Source: Aspidapion aeneum (taxonomy: Eukaryota; Arthropoda; Insecta; Coleoptera; Brentidae). Taken from it: a stretch of 64,000 nt of DNA. Below the pieces are notes generated by a model, which saw only the letters and a list, made by a program, of their open reading frames with translations, made no database searches and was not told the DNA's origin. Where the stretch lies: assembly GCA_963576565.1 (NCBI GenBank), contig OY755042.1, positions 97,706,185 through 97,770,184 on the forward strand. The letters are read 5' to 3'. A program made the position numbers and the translations under genes. The first letter of the stretch is position 1. Every line of letters begins with the position of its first letter. Below, one piece after another: positions 25,064 to 37,163 of this stretch.

Positions 25064-25375
25064 TTGAGGGAGTTAACAGGGTAATTACTCCCCCCCCCCT
25101 AAAAAATAAAAATAAATGCACAAATATTTTTTTTGTCGACAACTACCGCCCCCTAGATTTATGCCCAGATCCGCGCTTGACTGGAAAAAATAGTAGATGT
25201 TTTTCAAGGATTCCAATAGGAGCACCAACGAAATTCCTTCTTTAATTAAGCAGTAGTGCACCCACGAATATCTTTTGGGAGGGGTCCGAGACCCCATGTT
25301 ATCGTATTTCACTTTCTGTTTTTATTCATGATATATGTTGAATATATCTAATAAAATCTTAGCCTTGGGGACTTG
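25064..25375. repeat. Fragments of the poly-C element and of the hAT-type MITE
   Basis: 25064-25180 matches the poly-C family (C-run, 'gtcgacaacta', 'cccagatccgcgc'). 25255-25375 matches the inside of the hAT-type MITE ('ggtccgagaccccatgt', 'tttattcatgatatatgt', 'aaaatcttagcc') but lacks clean ends. No host gene is seen. Confidence 0.5.
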
Positions 25376-25399
25376 CGTCCTTGAATTAAGTATCTTTTG

Positions 25400-26540
25400 G
25401 ACGGACCCACTGTACTATGGACGTGCGAAAGAATTTGCTGAAAAGCCTGGGGCACTAGCCACAAACAAATGTATTGGCTGTATATCACAGTCATCAGACC
25501 AATAATTGCGTAAGGCGCAATAGTCTGTTTCGAATAGGGACATCAAAGAACCTTAAGGGCCAAACTAACCACCTTACAACGACAGGCTTGCCATATGTTG
25601 TGTAATGAGCTGTAGCCCATCGACTGCGCTTGAATGCTTTCTAAACTTACCTCCGCTTCACATTTTCCCAGAGGCGGAGGGACGAAGAGCAACATACAGA
25701 ATAAGCTCCAACCACCAGGATGGCAAGGCAAACAAAGTGATATCAACAGCCCTAATTAGGGAACAAGAGTTGGACGGAACTCTAGGAATGATATACGACG
25801 TCATGCCCAACATGGTGTAGAGCAGACAGCTATACAACATGATCCTCAATGAGAGAGAGGACTGGTTAAAGAACAGAACCAATTTTTCAAATAGCGATAG
25901 CTTCTGGTATACCGTCAAATCGAAAATGCCATCAGGCATTGGATTTGGAGTTGTTAGTATCCAAAAAAAAGTCGAGAGTAAACATAGTCTCGGTCAATCG
26001 GCTACTATATTTCAGGCTGAACTAGTAGCCATTGAACTGTGTGCCCGGTGGATTACAACGAATGGACCAACAGGACAATAAAAATTCGACAGTCAGGCAG
26101 CTTTAAGAGCACTCGATTCGTATACTGTCTGATCGAGAACGAGAACCGTGAGGAGCTGCAGCGATTCGCTAAATGCGCTAGTACTGGATAAATATACCAG
26201 AACTGGCTCACTCTAAAGAGTTCATTAAAGGACCTTGTAGAAGGAGAGCCAGGAACATTATTGGACTTACCAGAAAGGAGATACGTATAATGACAGTCAG
26301 GCATGTACTGTGCGAATGTCCGGCTATTGCACGTTTACGTTAAATTACTTGCGGTAAACCTCAGATTGATTCAGAAAATCTAAACAGTGTCTCACCCAAA
26401 CTGCCTTGCCGACCTTTTTGGAGGATTCGTCATACAGTGGTGAGAAACCACTTAAAAGTGAGCCACAATAGACCCACTGGTGGTCGCAATGGGAGATTTA
26501 ACTAATATTCTTATTCCGGAGGTGCAAAGTACACCCAATG
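25400..26540 (+). pseudogene. LINE remnant: end of RT, RNase H and Cys/His tail
   Basis: Plus-strand pieces in order: LQRQACHMLCNE (RT C-terminal part), then SGIGFGVVS, SLGQSATIFQAELVAIELCA and DSQAALRALDS (RNase H, with the Glu and Asp of the active site visible), then VRHVLCECPAIARLR (C-terminal Cys/His motif). Many stops interrupt the frame. It belongs to the same family as 1140-1890 (-). Confidence 0.7.
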
Positions 26541-26544
26541 ACTT

Positions 26545-27274
26545 ATAGATGACCTTATTATTTGTAAAAAGTTGTTTGTTCCATTATTTTTTTTACATTT
26601 TATTTTGGACAGGATACTGGATTAAGGATAGGTATGCAATTCTGAAGAGCTGAGGTAATCAATATACTCGTATTTGTAAACATCCTTTTAGCGCAAGATC
26701 GTAGACGATTAAAAAACCTGAATTAAATAAAATCAGATCACCTTTAAAGAGGATGATATTCATTAAAATAGATATAGGTAAGCATTAAAATTTCTCAGAT
26801 TAGAAATGTGAAAAACACTTTTAACAGGTACTCCCGCAAACATGCCGCTTTTGAAAAATTTTATACCTACGTCATAAAAAAGCAAGCAAAAACAAAATTT
26901 TGATTTTGCACAATCAACTTCCTATAGATGTTTGTTCGTAAGCAGTGGCAGCTGGTGACGTTATAAATTGGGGGGGCAGAAATCAGTGGCGGCGCGTGGT
27001 AAAAAGCTATTGGAGGTGCACACCAAAAAAAAAAAAATTGCGGCACAGGCATAAATTTTTTTTGAGTGCCACGCTAACTTTTTGGGCCATCGAGTGGGTC
27101 GTCATACCATATAATTTGAAGCAAATAATTAAAAAATTAGATATTAATTACCTACCTATTATTATTGTAATTATAAATAAATAATAAATGTATCATATCT
27201 AGTTAACATATATTTTCCCTTCTAATGGCAAAGATGAAAATTTAATTGCCTTTATTTACTCTTAGCCTAGAGTA
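26545..27274. other. Unassigned spacer with hAT-like tips
   Basis: No gene is seen. 'gcagtggcagctggtgac' (26943) and 'cagtggcggcgcgtgg' (26983) look like hAT-type terminal repeats, but I could not pair them with right ends or target duplications. Confidence 0.3.
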
Positions 27275-27487
27275 TCATCCCTGTCGGACGACGTTGGAGA
27301 TAGTGAAAACCAAACAGTTTTAACAAAGTCCCAACGAAAGCATCAAGCCAGCAGTATAATTCAATGCCGGTAGGGGTATTTTTCCTCGGAGTAGTTGTTT
27401 CTGTTGGTGGTACAAAACTTATGCTCTCACGGAGCTATCGCCTACATTCACCTGAGAATGGCCCAAAAGGTCGAAACCGGCCCGGTC

Positions 27488-30002
27488 CACAGTGGAACGT
27501 TTGACTAATCTAGGTGGACATGGATAAGTACTATAAATTAACATTTCAGCTACCTACAATTAAAGAGCACATTCCATACATCCTAGATCCAAAATATTAT
27601 TTTTTTATCCCCTCTGGTTGTCAAGATAATTGCATTGAAAGTTGCATCTTAAAAATTTTCTGCTTAGACATTTTAATCTTATGTATGGGCAATGCTTTAA
27701 AATAATATTGTTTTTTCCCGCGTAGTAGGCGCTGGAGTAAAACAAGTGCCAGGCATTTTTAGAGTGACATGTTCTCAAGACTAGGGAAGCATTTTGACTG
27801 TCATTGTTGCAGTGTTTTACTTGCTATGATTTTATGAATTCGCTGGTGTTTTGGTAAGGAAAATTTTATTCTTATATAGTTTTTGTTGGACTGAAACTTT
27901 AGTTTGTTAGAATTTGTTGATGTTAGTTTTATTATTTTCTAATTAACCGAAATCTCTACTTTCTGATGCAGTATTGAAATTTTGTCCTTTTTTTGCGGTA
28001 AACTTGTACTTAATTATTTTGTTAGCCTGCAACTCTATAAATAGAAAACGTATTATTTGTGTTTAATGACATTTTCTTTTTGATACCTTCACAAATTTGC
28101 CCTTAGGGGATTTCTAACCTAAATTAGTCAATCTTCGTGCATTTTTCTATATCACGATGAGTCAATGTGTCTGTTTGTCTACAGGGTGTCCAGATAAAAG
28201 TAAGTACATTTGTGGGATTTTCAGAAACGGTAACACGATATTCGATAAGAAGGAAAAAAGTGGCGCTATTGCGAGCTTAATCGGATGCAGTGTCGAAGTT
28301 AAAAATATCTACAGGGGGTTTCAAAATAATGCTTAAAAACTTAAATTGTGTTATTCGAAAAATTAAAATATTGTCGCCTTCTTTTCAACAACTTGAATAA
28401 AACTATATATATATGAATAGGCCAATAAAATGACGTTAACAATTTTTTAGGACTTTATTTTTTTTCAAAAAGATTAGATTTTGGTCAAAATCTATTTATG
28501 CTAATGAGAGTTTTTTGACAATTACAATTTTAAAAAAATCTATCTTTTTAACGGAGCATCGTATCAATATACAGTTTTCGTAATATAGTAGACTATATTT
28601 TGTTCAATAATTCGTGTTATAATTAAAAACTTTGTAAGAGCTTCAGTTTCTCAGATATATACAAAAAACTTTTCAAAGCTGATATATTATCATGGCTTCA
28701 CTTGAAGTATGCTAATAGGCTAGCTAGGAAGGTATTAGATCCCTCATGGATCCATTTATTTCTCAATATTTTGAAAACGCATATAAATGTTCCTTGATAC
28801 AGCTCGGAATAGCGGCACTTTTTTACCAAAATTGGTATGTCTTACGGTCTCCTAAATCCTCATAAACCCCCTAGTAGTTACTTTTATCTGAGACACCCTA
28901 TCCCATGTACCTATGTGTATGGGCCGATTCCTAAAGTACGTAACGCTCAAGGGGGGAAGGGGGGTTATTAACCTTGCGTTACACTGTCATGATTCTTGAA
29001 TATATGTTTTCTTAAAAATGTATTGCGGTGGGGGGAGGAGGGGTTACGTAATTTAATAATATGCCCTGTGTATGTCTGTACGATGGGTTTTTAAAACTCT
29101 CGACTTTCACGAATTTTTGTTAACAGTAACTTTTCACTCTGTCACAAGCTTAACCAAGCTTAATAAAAATGCATCTGCACCAAACCCCAAGGGAAGCTTT
29201 TTGAGGTTAAAAAAATCCAAAAAATTAAGTTTTAAACGGAGCGAGTTATTATTATGCAGTTTTAGAAATATGATAATATATTTTTCTTGTCTTTTTTGTG
29301 TCAGATTTAGAAATTAATTAACACAGTTTAGTTTGCAAGATAATAATAAAATGGACTTGTGTTAGTTAATTATTCTATTATTTTTTATATTAAGTAATGA
29401 TATTTTTCAAATAAAAATGGAATTTTCCAATTTAATAAATATTTTTTAAAACTTTCTTAGTTATATAAAATTAAAATCCAAATATCTCTTAAATTTTCTC
29501 ACATTAAACCCCTTTAAAGATACTGCCATTCGATGAACATTTCCCATTATAATTTTAGGGGTTGGTTTCACTCCAGGCAAGGGGTGAGAAGTTTAAAATT
29601 TTTATTGCATTTATTTTTCATATAGTGACAGATGAGAGCGGAATTTTTTTCTTGATCGTCCCTTACCGCCTAAAACGTCTTTATTTAAATTTTTCTGAAA
29701 CACCTTGTATATTGCAAAACTGTTTTATTTAAATTCCTTCTTGCAAAAACTAAAAAAAATAGATACCGTTACTTCATTGTTATAAAATTTGTTGAAACAA
29801 TTTTCGTGAAAAACATACAGTATTACTACAAATCTTTAAATCGTTAAAATCTGAATCACCCTATATAAGAGGTGGGTAATATTGCAAATACTAAATGCTT
29901 TTAAATATTTTATGTTATTTTAAAGCTAAAAAAATCAAGCATTAAAGAGTGTTAATGTTGCTCAGGGGTTGTCCACCTAGATCTTTAAAACGTTCCACTG
30001 TG
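27488..30002. mobile_element. Transib-like DNA transposon, nonautonomous, CACAGTG ends
   Basis: Both termini begin CACAGTGGAACGTTT and the inverted repeat extends about 33 bases (29 identical, closing with ATCTAGGTGGACA). CGGTC is duplicated directly on each side, and the empty site exists at 47068-47072 in the homologous repeat. A 5-bp GC-rich duplication and a CAC-x-x-TGG tip are hallmarks of Transib, the superfamily to which RAG1 is related. The ends here equal the consensus V(D)J signal heptamer. The 2.5-kb interior has no transposase frame and contains a secondary inverted-repeat element (28184-28902). Confidence 0.72.
28184..28902. mobile_element. Short inverted-repeat element nested in the Transib-like element
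   Basis: The left end 'agggtgtccagataaaagta' matches the right end reversed ('agggtgtctcagataaaagt'). No coding capacity. The internal stretch 28616-28765 recurs at 62.82-62.96 kb, inside an intron of the NRF-6-like gene. The target duplication is unclear. Confidence 0.5.
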
Positions 30003-30631
30003 CGGTCGTGGATTGATATGGATCACTTGTTCCTGACTATCAGGACGTGTTCCAGACGAAGATCACTCGTATCCCTGTGGTCGACGTTGGAGATAGTGAA
30101 AACCAAACAGTTTTAAAGAAGAATTGTCTGACTCTGAAAAAGATAAATTTTGATCACGTAATAAGAGGTTCCAAATACTATCAACTACAAATTATAATGG
30201 ACTATTTATTTTCCTCTTTATTGATAAAGAATGAGCGAAATAGATCTGTAGTGCATACGGAAGCCCTTATGCGGATTTGTGTGTGATGGGATTTACGTAA
30301 GAAGCGTCATGCTATGCTATAGGATGCACGGACGGAATGGGACAACTGGGCGCCGCCAACTCGGCGCCGCCAACTGGGCGCCGCCAACTCGGCGCCGCCA
30401 ACTGGGCGCCGGGCCAACTGGGCGCCGGGCCAACTCGGCGCCGCCAACTGGGCGCCGGCCAACTCGGCGCCGGACTAAAAAAATTTTTTTTGACAAAATG
30501 TGTAGATGAAAAATAAAATATATTATTTATATAAAAACATCTTTAAAAAATCCTACGCAATTTTTTACAAGCTTTTATTTAGCTTCAGATGTTCTGTCTA
30601 ACTAACTAACTATCTATCAAATCTTGTGAAG

Positions 30632-31915
30632 CGTTTTTGACACACTTCCCATTATCCGATTTGGATGAAATTTGGTACACACGTAGTGGTCCCATGACAA
30701 TACAACATTAACAAACAAATATCCAAACAACCCCAACCCCCACCCCTTCTATAGAAAAATGTGTTTTTGACACACTTCCCGTTATCCGATTTGGATAAAA
30801 TTTGGTATACACATAGTGGTCCGATGATAATACAACAATAAGAAAAAAATATCCTCCCACCCCTACCCCCACCCCTTCTATAGAAAAATGTGTTTTTGAC
30901 ACACTTCCCGTTATCCGATTTGGATAAAATTTGGTATACACATAGTGGTCCGATAATAATACAACAATAAGAAAAAAATATCCTCCCACCCCTACCCCCA
31001 CCCCCTTTCATAGAAAAATTTGTTTTTGACACATATCCCGTTATCCGATTTGGATGAAATTTGGTATACATATATAATAAAAAAATATCCTCCCACCTCT
31101 ACCCCCACCCCCTTTCATAGAAAAATGAGTTTTTAACACACTTCCCATTATCCGATTTGGATGAAACTTGGTATTCACATAGTGGTCTGATGACAATACA
31201 ACAATAAGAAAAAAATATCCTCCCACCCCTACCCCCACCCCTTCTATAGAAAAATGTGTTTTTGACACACTTCCCGTTATCCGATTTGGATAAAATTTGG
31301 TATACACATAGTGGTCCGATGATAATACAACAATAAGAAAAAATATCCTCCCACCCCTACCCCCACCCCCTTCCATAGAAAAATTTGTTTTTGACACACA
31401 TCCCGTTATCCGATTTGGATGAAATTTGGTATACATATCGTGATCCGATGACAATACAATATTAAGAAAAAAATATCCTCCCACCTCTACCCCCACCCCC
31501 TTTCATAGAAAAATGACTTTTTTACACACTTCCCAATATCCGATTTGGATGAAATTTGGTATTCACATAGTGGTCCGATGACAATACAACATTGAAAAAA
31601 AAAATCCTACCACTCCTACCCCCACCCTCATCTATAGATAAATGCGTTTTTGACACACTTACCATTATCCGATTTGGATGAAATTTGGTATACATATAGT
31701 GGTCCGATAACAATACAACAATAATGAAAAAATGTCCTCCCACCCCTACCCCCCACCCCCTTCCATAAAAAATGCGTTTTTGACACACTTCACTTCAAAT
31801 AACTTTTATAAAATTTGATATATGCATAAAGGTCCGATGGCAATACAGCCAAAACAAAAAATATATTTCTACCTCTACCCCCACCCTCTCCTTCCCCCAA
31901 TAGAAAAATGAGTTT
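30632..31915 (-). repeat. Left-arm tandem array of the foldback element
   Basis: About ten units, each with 'tttttgacacacttccc', 'tatccgatttggatgaaatt', 'tggtccgatgacaatacaac' and 'cccacccctacccccacccc'. The units read open in several frames and give Gly/Arg-rich or Tyr/Phe-rich peptides, but only because the unit lacks stops; no start, splice or domain supports a protein. Confidence 0.85.
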
Positions 31916-32299
31916 CCAAACAACTTACGATCAGCGATTTCATTATAATCCAGAATAAACTCTTCTTTATTTATTTACCTCTGCATTTTTCTGCTAGATT
32001 GATTCTTGCAAATAGTAATATTTAATTGATACGGATATCTTATCGTGCTAACATCCTCAAAATTTCCATCAGTCGGCCATCGCTTTTAATATTATGATAA
32101 TATTAGAATGTTAGAAAATTCTTTTTTAATTTTTAGTGCATTTTATGAAAGCTTGTGACTTAAAAGAAATTTTTTACTAATTTATTTGAAATCTGTTTTT
32201 GTTAAGTAAAGTTAAATCCATTAAGTCGACTGTTGAATCTTGGCAGTTCTAGTGTTTGGTAACCTGGTAATACTACAATTTACGTTTTTTATTACAACA

Positions 32300-32775
32300 A
32301 TGGCGGATCGAAAAATCAAAATGCTTCAGGTCATTTACGAAAATTTTTTACTCAAACTTAAAAAAATCAAAATGGCGGTTTTTCTTATTTCCTAACCGAT
32401 TTGTCCCAAACTTGAAATATTACATTGCTTGAGGTCATTTAACAAAATTTTTTACTTAAATTTAAAAAAATCAAAATGGCGGATCCAAAATGGCGGATTT
32501 TCTTATTTACTAACCGATTTGTCTCAAACTTGAAATATTACATTGCTTGAGGTCATTTAACAAAATTTTTTACTCAAACTTAAAAAAATCAAAATGGCTG
32601 ATCCAAAATGGCAGATTTTTTATTTACTAACCGATTTGTCTCAAACTTGAAATATTACATTGCTTGAAGTCATTTAACAAAATTTTTTACTCAAAATTAA
32701 AAAAATCAAAATGGCGGATCAAAAATGGCAGATTTTTTATTTACTAACCGACTTGTCTCAAACTTGAAAGATTGC
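32300..32775. repeat. Loop tandem array of the foldback element, ~120-bp units
   Basis: Four units share 'tttttactcaaacttaaaaa', 'tcaaaatggcggat' and 'ctaaccgatttgtctcaaac'. They lie in the loop between the two inverted arms and are unrelated to the arm units. Confidence 0.75.
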
Positions 32776-32865
32776 AGTGCTTAGGGATCGATTTATAATA
32801 AATTTAGAACTTTGTGTTGTTTAACGTCGCTGAACATGATTTTTTACTCTTTTTAAAAAAATCAT

Positions 32866-34720
32866 CTAAATCGGATAATGGGAAGTGTGTCAAAAACTCA
32901 TTTTTCTATGAAAGGGGGTGGGGGTAGAGGTGGAAAGATATTTTTTCTTAATATTGTATTGTCATCGGATCACTATATGTATACCAAACTTCATCCAAAT
33001 CGGATAATGGGAAGTATATCAAAAACGCATTTTTCTATAGATGAGGGTGGGGGTAGGAGTGGTAAGATTTTTTTTTTCAATGTTGTATTGTCATCGGACT
33101 ACTATATGTATACCAAATTTCATCCAAATCGGATAATGGGAAGGGTGTCAAAAACGCATTTTCTATGGAAGAGGGTGGGGGTAGGGGTGGGAGGATATTT
33201 TTTTTTAATGTTGTATTATTATCGGACTACTATGTGAATACCATATTTCATCCAAATCGGATGATGGGAAGTGTTTCAAAAACTCATTTTTCTATGAAAG
33301 GAGGTGGGGGTAGAGGTGGGAGGATATTTTTTTCTTTATATTGTTTTGTCATCGGATCACTATATGTATGCCAAATTTCATCCAAATCGGATAATGGGAA
33401 GGGTGTCAAAAAAGCATTTTCTATGGAAGGGGGTGGGGGTAAGGGTGGGAGGATATTTTTTTTTAATGTTGTATTATCATCGGACCACTATGTGTGTACC
33501 AAATTTTATCCAAATCGGATAACGGGAAGTGTGTTAAAAACTCATTTTTCTATGAAAGGAGGTGGGGGTAGAGGTGGGAGGATATTTTTTTCTTTATATT
33601 GTATTGTCATCGGCTCACTATATGTATACCAAATTTCATCCAAATCGGATAATGGGAAGTGTGTCAAAAACGCAATTTTCTATAGATGAGGGTGGGGGTA
33701 GGAGTGGTAGGATTTTTTTTTTCAATATTATATTGTCATCGGACCACTATATGTATACCAAATTTCATCCAAATCGGATAATGGGAAGGGTGTCAAAAAC
33801 GCATTTTCTATGGAAGGGGGTGGGGGTAGGGGTTGGAGGATATTTTTTTTAATGTTGTATTGTCATTGGACCACTATGTGAATACCAAATTTCATCCAAA
33901 TCGGATAATAGGAAGTGTGTCAAAAACCCATTTTTCTATTAAAGGGGGTGGGGGTAGAGGTGGGAGGATATTTTTTTTCTTAATATTGTATTGTCATCGG
34001 ATCACTATATGTATACCAAATTTCATCCAAATCGGATAACGGGATGTGTGTCAAAAACAAATTTTTCTATGGAAGGGGGTGGGGGTAGGGGTGGGAGGAT
34101 ATTTTTTTCTTATTGTTGTATTATTATCGGACCACTATATGTATACCAAATTTCATCCAAATCGGATAATGGGAAGGGTGTCAAAAACGCATTTTCTATG
34201 GAAGGGGGTGGGGGTAGGGGTTGGAGGATATTTTCTTTTTAATGTTGTATTGTCATTGGACCACTATGTGAATACCAAATTTCATCCAAATCGGATAATA
34301 GGAAGTGTGTCAAAAACCCATTTTTCTATTAAAGGGGGTGGGGGTAGAGGTGGGAGGATATTTTTTTTCTTAATATTGTATTGTCATCGGATCACTATAT
34401 GTATACCAAATTTCATCCAAATCGGATAACGGGATGTGTGTCAAAAACAAATTTTTCTATGGAAGGGGGTGGGGGTAGGGGTGGGAGGATATTTTTTTCT
34501 TATTGTTGTATTATTATCGGACCACTATGTGTATACCAAATTTTATCCAAATCGGATAACGGGAAGTGTGTCAAAAACACATTTTTCTATAGAAGGGGTG
34601 GGGGTAGGGGTGGTAGGATATTTTTTTCTTAATGTTGTATTGTCATGGGACCACTACGTGTGTACCAAATTTCATCCAAATCGGATAATGGGAAGTGTGT
34701 TAAAAACGCTTCACAAGATT
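32866..34720 (+). repeat. Right-arm tandem array of the foldback element
   Basis: About fourteen or fifteen units in the opposite orientation to the left arm ('ccaaatttcatccaaatcgg', 'gggaagtgtgtcaaaaac', 'gggtgggggtaggggtggga'). A block of about 390 bp is repeated almost exactly (33840-34230 and 34230-34620), a sign of recent amplification within this arm. Confidence 0.85.
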
Positions 34721-34959
34721 TGATAGATAGTTAGTTAGTTAGTAAAGGATTTTTTTAAGATGTTTTTATAAAAATAAATTATTTTATTTTTCATCTACAC
34801 ATTTTATCAAAAACAAATTTTTAGTCCGGCGCCGAGTTGGCCGGCGCCCAGTTGGCGGCGCCGAGTTGGCCCGGCGCCCAGTTGACCCGGCGCCCAGTTG
34901 GCGGCGCCGAGTTGGCGGCGCCCAGTTGGCGGCGCCGAGTTGGCGGCGCCCAGTTGTCC

Positions 34960-35595
34960 TAGACCGTGCACGGATGTGTGTGTGTGAAAGCCTTAAAGCC
35001 CATCACACACAAAAAAGCATAGCTAGGCTGGTTTTATGGAAATGTTCATCACACACGAATATGCAAGTCCCTTAAGCTAAGTTTTCTTGTTTTGGAGGTG
35101 TTTTTTCCGGTTTGTTTTTATGAAATTTGTTTTGTTTTGTGCACTGTGATTTTTTGAGATGAATATTGAAATTCTGTATATCCAGAGAATTTAATATACA
35201 CACCACAAGACGACCAAAAAATATAAAAACTTTTTTTAAAAACTATAAATATACTTAGTTTTTTTAGGTTATGTCAATGTTTTCCTTTCTTCTTCTCTCT
35301 TTTTTTGATCACGTCATTTATTTCACTACATTCTATTGGTTGAGCATAAGAAAACATATGAATTCTCCATAAAAAGTTCAACCTTGTAGAAATTCCTCTG
35401 CAAAACCAATATGGCGTCTTCTGGGCGATAGCAGATTGGGCGGAGCTTATGCTATGCCATGCTATGTACTATGCATTTTTGTGTGTGATGGGCTTAAGTG
35501 AGTTAAATGCGCTTTTATTGTATTAGTTGACTGCACGGGTCGTCGTTTCTCTTTTTTAGACTGCGTTTTAAAACGGGTAAAGTTCAATAGTTATA
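34960..35595. other. Unassigned spacer
   Basis: No gene is seen. 'tgtgtgtgatgggcttaa' near 35480 and its complement near 35000 ('aagcccatcacacacaaaa') form a loose inverted pair just outside the foldback element, together with 'gctatgctatgc'-like words. This may be an older element into which the foldback inserted. Confidence 0.35.
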
Positions 35596-35600
35596 TCAGG

Positions 35601-36251
35601 ACGTTTATTCTTCACTGCGTGAGGTGAGGTGAGCCTAGGGTTTCCATATTCGTTTTTTGAAATCCAGGACATTTAAGACCTAAAACCCAGACGAAATCCG
35701 TACCCTTTTAAAAAACTGATAAGGTAGTATACATTTTTATGTAAAACAATAAACCTACAAATTTACGGAAAATATACAGTACTGCATATTTTACACACAG
35801 TGGCGTGTCGTATAGGGGGCCGGGGGCGAATAGAAAGATGCGCAAAACGAAACGAAAACGCACTTTCTAGAAATGTAAGCCAGTGGCAGCGTTGCTTTTG
35901 CATTAAAAAAATCGGAACAGCCCTGGCTGGCGCATCCGCTGGTCAGTGGGTAAATTCTACCTAGCGTTTAAATAAATTTATGAAATTTGCTGATTTAATG
36001 TTATTAAAAGAATGATTTTCAACAATAACCCGGACATTTTTTCGAAATCCGCCCGGACGTCCCCGGACGCCTTAAAAACCCAAACATTTCCGGGCAAATC
36101 CGGGGAGATGGAAACCCTAGGTGAGCCAAAATTTCACTTTCACGGTAGGAGTTAGAATACATTCATCAACTTTTTGCACGGGAAATGAAAATGAATCCAC
36201 CGGTGTGAGCGCTCACCTCACCTCACGTCACGGACAGTCAAGAATAAACGT
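35601..36251. mobile_element. MITE with ACGTTTATTCTTGA-type ends, carrying a hAT-type insertion
   Basis: The ends ACGTTTATTCTT (left) and AAGAATAAACGT (right) are inverted, followed inside by 'gtgaggtgagg' and its complement 'cctcacctcac'. Direct pentamers TCAGG and CCAGG flank it. Without the inserted element (35636-36119) the MITE is about 170 bp, the same size as its sister at 37164-37315. Confidence 0.65.
35636..36119. mobile_element. hAT-type nonautonomous element, 484 bp, 8-bp target duplication
   Basis: The ends TAGGGTTTCCAT and ATGGAAACCCTA are exact inverted repeats; GGTGAGCC is duplicated on both sides (35628-35635 and 36120-36127). The ends continue inward with related 'ccaggacatt'/'cggacatttt' and 'ccccggacg' words. 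No coding capacity. Parts of it recur at 40262-40320 and 45052-45110. Confidence 0.85.
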
Positions 36252-36256
36252 CCAGG

Positions 36257-37158
36257 ACTGGTATTCTCATAAAATGGCTTAAAAACGTTACGTTTAGAAA
36301 ACGCTAAGCGAAACGCACAGCACCCTTCTCGCATGGCATTTGCGCTGACCGATCGAATTTGGTATTCACGTTGGTAAACGCGCCCTTGGGGTGGAACTCG
36401 CTAAACATCCTTCAAATTCTCGCTTTTTGTTCATGTTTTTTGACATTTGTGGCATAAATTAGAGATTTTTTTTAACCCAGTTAGTTATTTTTGTTGATAA
36501 CAACATGGAGAATCTAGAGAAGGTGATGGTTAGAAATGGTTTTAATGAGAGATGTTGGGCTAGCGGTGTCTTAACATGATTGTAATGACCCCTACACTCC
36601 TAGGGTATAATAATAAAGGTTATATAGACGTAAACCATAAATTTTCATCATATTTTATTAAATAAATAAGAATTAAAAAAAAAAGAAGATTTAGTTAAAA
36701 ATCTTCAATAATTTTAGAAATTTTAATTTTTTTAAGTTTTGGCACGACCACCACCATTTCATTGTTCCAACTGAATATACTCGCTTAAACTAGGGTGTTT
36801 CCAATATAAGGCTCAAATGCTCGGTTACCCACTCTACAGGGTACCTTTACAGAAGTGTAGAAAACTTATCCATAACCAATTTTTAATTATTCATTTATCT
36901 GTACCACTTAAATATTAATACCTGTGTGCATAATACTTTTTAATAGGTTTGAATTTTTTAAAAACGCCAAGCGATTTCCAAAAACAGATGCCAATTGGTA
37001 GGTGTTATTAAACACGGTTACCGTTTTAAAAAAATGCTCAGCGCAATCGTACGTGAATACAATTTTTGCACTTTTGGTCAGGTGCTCAGCGAACTTAACG
37101 TCATAAAACGGTGAACGTCTTAAAAACGCTATGCGTTTTTAATTATGGGAATACCGGT
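36257..37158. mobile_element. Inverted-repeat element lying between two MITEs
   Basis: The ends ACTGGTATTCTCATAA and, reversed, ACCGGTATTCCCATAA match. 'ttaaaaacg' words follow inside on both arms. CCAGG flanks it on both sides (36252-36256 and 37159-37163). 902 bp, no coding sequence recognised. Confidence 0.55.
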
Positions 37159-37163
37159 CCAGG

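Larger units (their letters stand above)
27275..30117 (+). repeat. 273-bp repeat family copy, split by a Transib-like insertion
   Basis: 27275-27487 and 30003-30117 are the two halves of one repeat copy. The uninterrupted homologue is at 46.96-47.28 kb, where the first words return after 273 bp. Shared words include 'gacgttggagatagtgaaaa', 'cggagtagttgtttctgttg' and 'aaaggtcgaaaccgg'. The halves join exactly at CGGTC, the target duplication of the inserted element. Confidence 0.75.
30340..34959. mobile_element. 4.6-kb foldback element with GGCGCC-rich tips and repeat-filled arms
   Basis: The whole segment is an inverted repeat around a loop. Tips: 30340-30476 and 34826-34959, each with nine GGCGCC sites separated by CCAACTGG/CCAACTCGG-type words, and a common outer end GGACAACTGGGCGCC. 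Next inward come an AT-rich stretch and 'ctaactaactatctatcaaa', mirrored on the right. The arms then carry tandem units of about 105-135 bp, about ten on the left and fourteen or fifteen on the right, in opposite orientation. The loop (31920-32865) has its own tandem array. No transposase is present. Long repeat-filled inverted arms are typical of foldback (FB/Galileo-like) elements. I saw no convincing target duplication. Confidence 0.75.

Noticed and set aside
30652..34723. Many overlapping frames giving Gly/Arg- or Phe/Tyr-rich repeats
   Set aside because: They follow the tandem unit of the foldback arms in several frames at once; no start context, splice sites or domain.
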